From Candidatus Zixiibacteriota bacterium (GTDB lineage: Bacteria; Zixibacteria; MSB-5A5; JAABVY01), in the NCBI GenBank assembly GCA_014730285.1, contig WJIM01000146.1, positions 1 to 7,953 on the forward strand: a stretch of 7,953 nt of DNA, read 5' to 3'. Below are positions 6,370 to 7,953 of the stretch, in pieces. The notes under the pieces were generated by a model that was not told the origin of the DNA, did no database searches, and worked only from the letters and a program-made list of their open reading frames with translations. The position numbers were made by a program, and so were the translations under genes. The stretch's first letter is position 1; the number at the start of each line of letters is the position of its first letter.

Positions 6370-6951
6370 GGCAATCTCAATCAGAGTCTTAGCGTTCTTC
6401 TCGATATTGCTGAAATCCAACTGTGATTTATCTGATAGTCCCTGAAGCCATATAATCTGTGCTTTCGAAATCTCGAAATGCGAAAATGGTTCCAGATTTT
6501 GAATATGCTCCTGAAACTCCATGCTTTTAAGCAATGACTTGTCCCTATCCGAGGCAGTCTTTAAGACATACTTTTTATCCAGCCTTTTATTTCCTGTAGG
6601 CGTATCCTCGGAAAGGCCAAAGAGCTTTTTGAATTTATCAACCTTACCCTCATGACTCATCTTAATTCTATAATCGTTGTTTACATAGACCCGAATATTA
6701 AGGAATTCGACATTATCAGCCCCTGCCAGCATCGGCAAATCTCCTCCTCCGATTTCTCCGATATTTACGCTTATTTTGAAATCCTCGATTTCACCGTAAT
6801 ATGTGGGATAAAAGAAGAAGTCGGAGGCCGCGAACCTCGGGTCCTGCTCGGCACGTTTGCCGCCCGGCCTTTTTATTTTGCCACCCCAGGAGCTCTCGAG
6901 CTTTCTCAAAAGCTCATCGAATTCCTTCGACCATGGTTTTTCGAGTGTCAT
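6355..6951 (-). CDS. Conserved-looking protein of unknown function, 198 aa
   Basis: I do not recognise a family. The protein has no signal peptide and no membrane segment, so it is probably cytosolic. Residues 1-33 are charged (PWSKEFDELLRKLESSWGG, then a basic Gly-rich KIKRPGGKR). Residues 44-90 look like beta strands (DFFFYPTYYGEIEDFKISV, GGGD, FLNIRVYV). From 120 a segment GNKRLDKKYVLKTASDRD precedes a helix and an Ile/Leu strand (HFEISKAQIIWL), then a helical tail (NIEKNAKTLIEIAKIIG). The 120-160 pattern loosely recalls DUF3137-type proteins, where a 'Gly-Asn..Asp' turn starts a similar strand; this is only an impression. A perfect TATAAT 41 bases upstream and the convergent arrangement support it as a real gene. 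It stands alone, divergent from the acetyltransferase. An overlapping plus frame was rejected as its shadow. Confidence 0.78.
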   Translation of the reverse strand: MTLEKPWSKEFDELLRKLESSWGGKIKRPGGKRAEQDPRFAASDFFFYPTYYGEIEDFKISVNIGEIGGGDLPMLAGADNVEFLNIRVYVNNDYRIKMSHEGKVDKFKKLFGLSEDTPTGNKRLDKKYVLKTASDRDKSLLKSMEFQEHIQNLEPFSHFEISKAQIIWLQGLSDKSQLDFSNIEKNAKTLIEIAKIIG

Positions 6952-6991
6952 AATATGCCCCGCTTAAAATATATGCTTAACACATTTATAT

Positions 6992-7018
6992 ATTATAGAA
7001 TCCATGCTCAAAAATCAA
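6992..7018 (-). promoter_or_regulatory. Candidate promoter for the 198-aa gene
   Basis: Read leftward, a perfect TATAAT (6997-6992) is preceded at 15 bases by TTGATT (7018-7013). The spacer is short, so the upstream hexamer is uncertain. Transcription would start near 6985, about 34 bases before the ATG at 6951. Confidence 0.45.
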
Positions 7019-7065
7019 GAATATTGCGGCTCTGAATTGATGGGCAATTTTATCACTCTAAATAC

Positions 7066-7094
7066 TTGACATACCATGCCGCGGGGGACAATAT
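7066..7094 (+). promoter_or_regulatory. Candidate promoter for the acetyltransferase
   Basis: A perfect TTGACA (7066-7071) stands 17 bases before CAATAT (7089-7094), a weak match; GACAAT at a 15-base spacing is the other choice. A start near 7101 would give about 20 bases of leader before the ATG at 7122 and would leave almost none before the TTG at 7107, supporting the ATG. Confidence 0.45.
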
Positions 7095-7121
7095 TAAATC
7101 AATTCTTTGTCAAGGACAACT

Positions 7122-7688
7122 ATGCCGGCAATGCTTCCGACATTAAAAGGGCAAAAGATCAATCTCAGGCGGGTGCATAAATCCGACGCCGAGTCGATTT
7201 ACAGGTATGCCCGTGATAATGAGATTTCACGCTATACATTTCTCCCGAACCCGTATCGGATCGATGATGCCTACAGGTTCATATCAACCACTCACGCCGC
7301 CCTCAGAGCAAAGAAGGCTTTTATCTTCGGCATAGAGCATAAGCAGGAAAAAAAGATAATAGGCATGATCAGCTTGGAACAGGTTAATTTCCAGCATCTC
7401 CTGGCTGAAGCCGGTTACTGGCTGGGAAAGCAGTTTTGGGGACAGGGAATTGCCAAAGAGGCCCTTCAGCTTCTCCTGAATTTCGGCTTCAAACAGTTGA
7501 AACTGAATCGTATTTATGCCCGCGTTATGCATCCCAATACCGCCTCATGCCGACTTCTCGAAAGAACCGGATTCAGGAAAGAAGGGGTAATGCGCAAGGC
7601 GGTCTGGAGAGACGGCCTCTGGCTCGACCTAATCTGGTACGCTATCTTAAAAGATGAATTTAAGGAGTTCATGAAAAGGAATAGATAA
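7122..7688 (+). CDS. GNAT-family N-acetyltransferase, RimJ/RimL-like
   Basis: A 188-aa cytosolic acetyltransferase predicted to move the acetyl group of acetyl-CoA to an amine: a protein N-terminus, an amino acid or a small molecule. The substrate cannot be told. The N-terminal strand KGQKINLRRVHKSDAESIY is typical of the RimJ/RimL branch (Acetyltransf_3). GYWLGKQFWGQGIAKEA (98-114) carries the acetyl-CoA pyrophosphate loop in the form Q-x-x-G-Q-G-I-A. HPNTASCRLLERTGF (137-151) is the family's C-terminal signature, followed by the usual 'EGVMRKAVWRDG.W.D' segment. The ATG at 7122 has AAGGA 5 bases upstream; a TTG at 7107 would add five residues but has no ribosome site. It has its own promoter and is followed directly by a terminator, so it is a single-gene unit, divergent from the 198-aa gene. 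Confidence 0.92.
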   Translation: MPAMLPTLKGQKINLRRVHKSDAESIYRYARDNEISRYTFLPNPYRIDDAYRFISTTHAALRAKKAFIFGIEHKQEKKIIGMISLEQVNFQHLLAEAGYWLGKQFWGQGIAKEALQLLLNFGFKQLKLNRIYARVMHPNTASCRLLERTGFRKEGVMRKAVWRDGLWLDLIWYAILKDEFKEFMKRNR

Positions 7689-7714
7689 AAAAAAGGCCAT
7701 CCCCTGGCCTTTTT
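7687..7714. terminator. Bidirectional intrinsic terminator
   Basis: AAAAAGGCCA (7690-7699) pairs with TGGCCTTTTT (7705-7714) across the 5-base loop TCCCC. Five T follow the G+C core on the plus strand, and the A run at 7687-7694 gives eight U on the minus strand. It serves both the acetyltransferase, whose stop codon it overlaps by two bases, and the convergent exported-protein gene that stops at 7745. Confidence 0.92.
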
Positions 7715-7744
7715 ATACGCGGATCTTCTACGAACTACGTTATT

Positions 7745-7953
7745 CTATCTTATAACTGCGAGCTTACCGGAAACAGTGGCATCGTCTGTGATCACATAGT
7801 AGAGATACACACCTGAAGCCAGCTTCCGTCCCCGGTCATTGGTTACATCCCATCTGACCTCCGGTCCGGGGGAATCTGTAAACTCTCTTATTATATCGCC
7901 ATTTATGGTAGAAATCTTAATATCCGCACCGTCAGGAATATTCTTAAAAACGA
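7745..7953 (-). CDS. C-terminal end of an exported protein with a FlgD-like/type IX-type sorting module (runs off right edge)
   Basis: The last 68 codons of a minus-strand gene that begins beyond the window; the stop is TAG (complement at 7745-7747). The segment follows the pattern of the FlgD Ig-like/C-terminal sorting module of FCB bacteria: FKNIPDGADIKISTINGDII, then VRWDVTNDRGRKLASGVYLYYV, and the end SGKLAVIR. In Bacteroidota and relatives such modules close large secreted or cell-surface proteins; type IX secretion recognises some of them. The body of the protein is not visible, so its function is unknown. A bidirectional terminator follows 30 bases after the stop. The 'W..TN..G..LASGVYLY' core makes the module call firm; dependence on type IX secretion is inference. 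Confidence 0.88.
   Translation of the reverse strand, partial: VFKNIPDGADIKISTINGDIIREFTDSPGPEVRWDVTNDRGRKLASGVYLYYVITDDATVSGKLAVIR

Noticed and set aside
6652..7035. 127-codon plus frame overlapping the 198-aa gene
   Set aside because: It has no good ribosome site, runs through the candidate promoter of the opposite gene and has a less protein-like composition than the minus frame.

Overview
The window looks like a chromosomal segment of a Gram-negative bacterium. It has a TonB-dependent outer-membrane receptor with a carboxypeptidase-regulatory-like N-terminal extension, and two exported proteins at the edges. One of these ends in a FlgD-like/type IX-type sorting module. This combination, together with a split transketolase, is typical of the FCB superphylum and its uncultured relatives (Zixibacteria, Marinimicrobia, Latescibacteria and similar). 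That placement is inferred from protein style, not from a marker gene. No mobile element, CRISPR array, tRNA or rRNA was seen.

Layout. Minus strand, 1-3163: the 961-aa receptor gene (TTG start at 3163) is followed 23 bases later by the first 84 codons of an exported protein that runs off the left edge. The two probably form an operon. Positions 3164-3814 hold no convincing gene. They appear to carry divergent promoters, a G+C-rich island and a possible attenuator-like hairpin pair at the head of a long receptor leader. Plus strand, 3815-6330: dephospho-CoA kinase (coaE), then a near-consensus sigma70-type promoter, then the N-terminal and C-terminal subunits of a split transketolase whose reading frames overlap by 8 bases. 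A 9-bp-stem terminator at 6340-6369 ends this block. Minus strand, 6355-6951: a 198-aa protein of unknown function, convergent with the transketolase. Plus strand, 7122-7688: a RimJ/RimL-like GNAT acetyltransferase, divergent from the unknown gene. A bidirectional terminator at 7687-7714 separates it from the C-terminal end of another minus-strand exported protein (7745-7953).

How the genes fit together. The receptor and its downstream partner act at the envelope, probably in uptake or assembly of an unidentified substrate. coaE (last step of CoA synthesis) and the transketolase pair (non-oxidative pentose phosphate pathway) are housekeeping metabolism. The acetyltransferase uses acetyl-CoA, but no functional link to coaE is implied.

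No clearly new system is visible. The least explained stretch is the 650-bp region between the receptor and coaE, followed by the 198-aa orphan protein.
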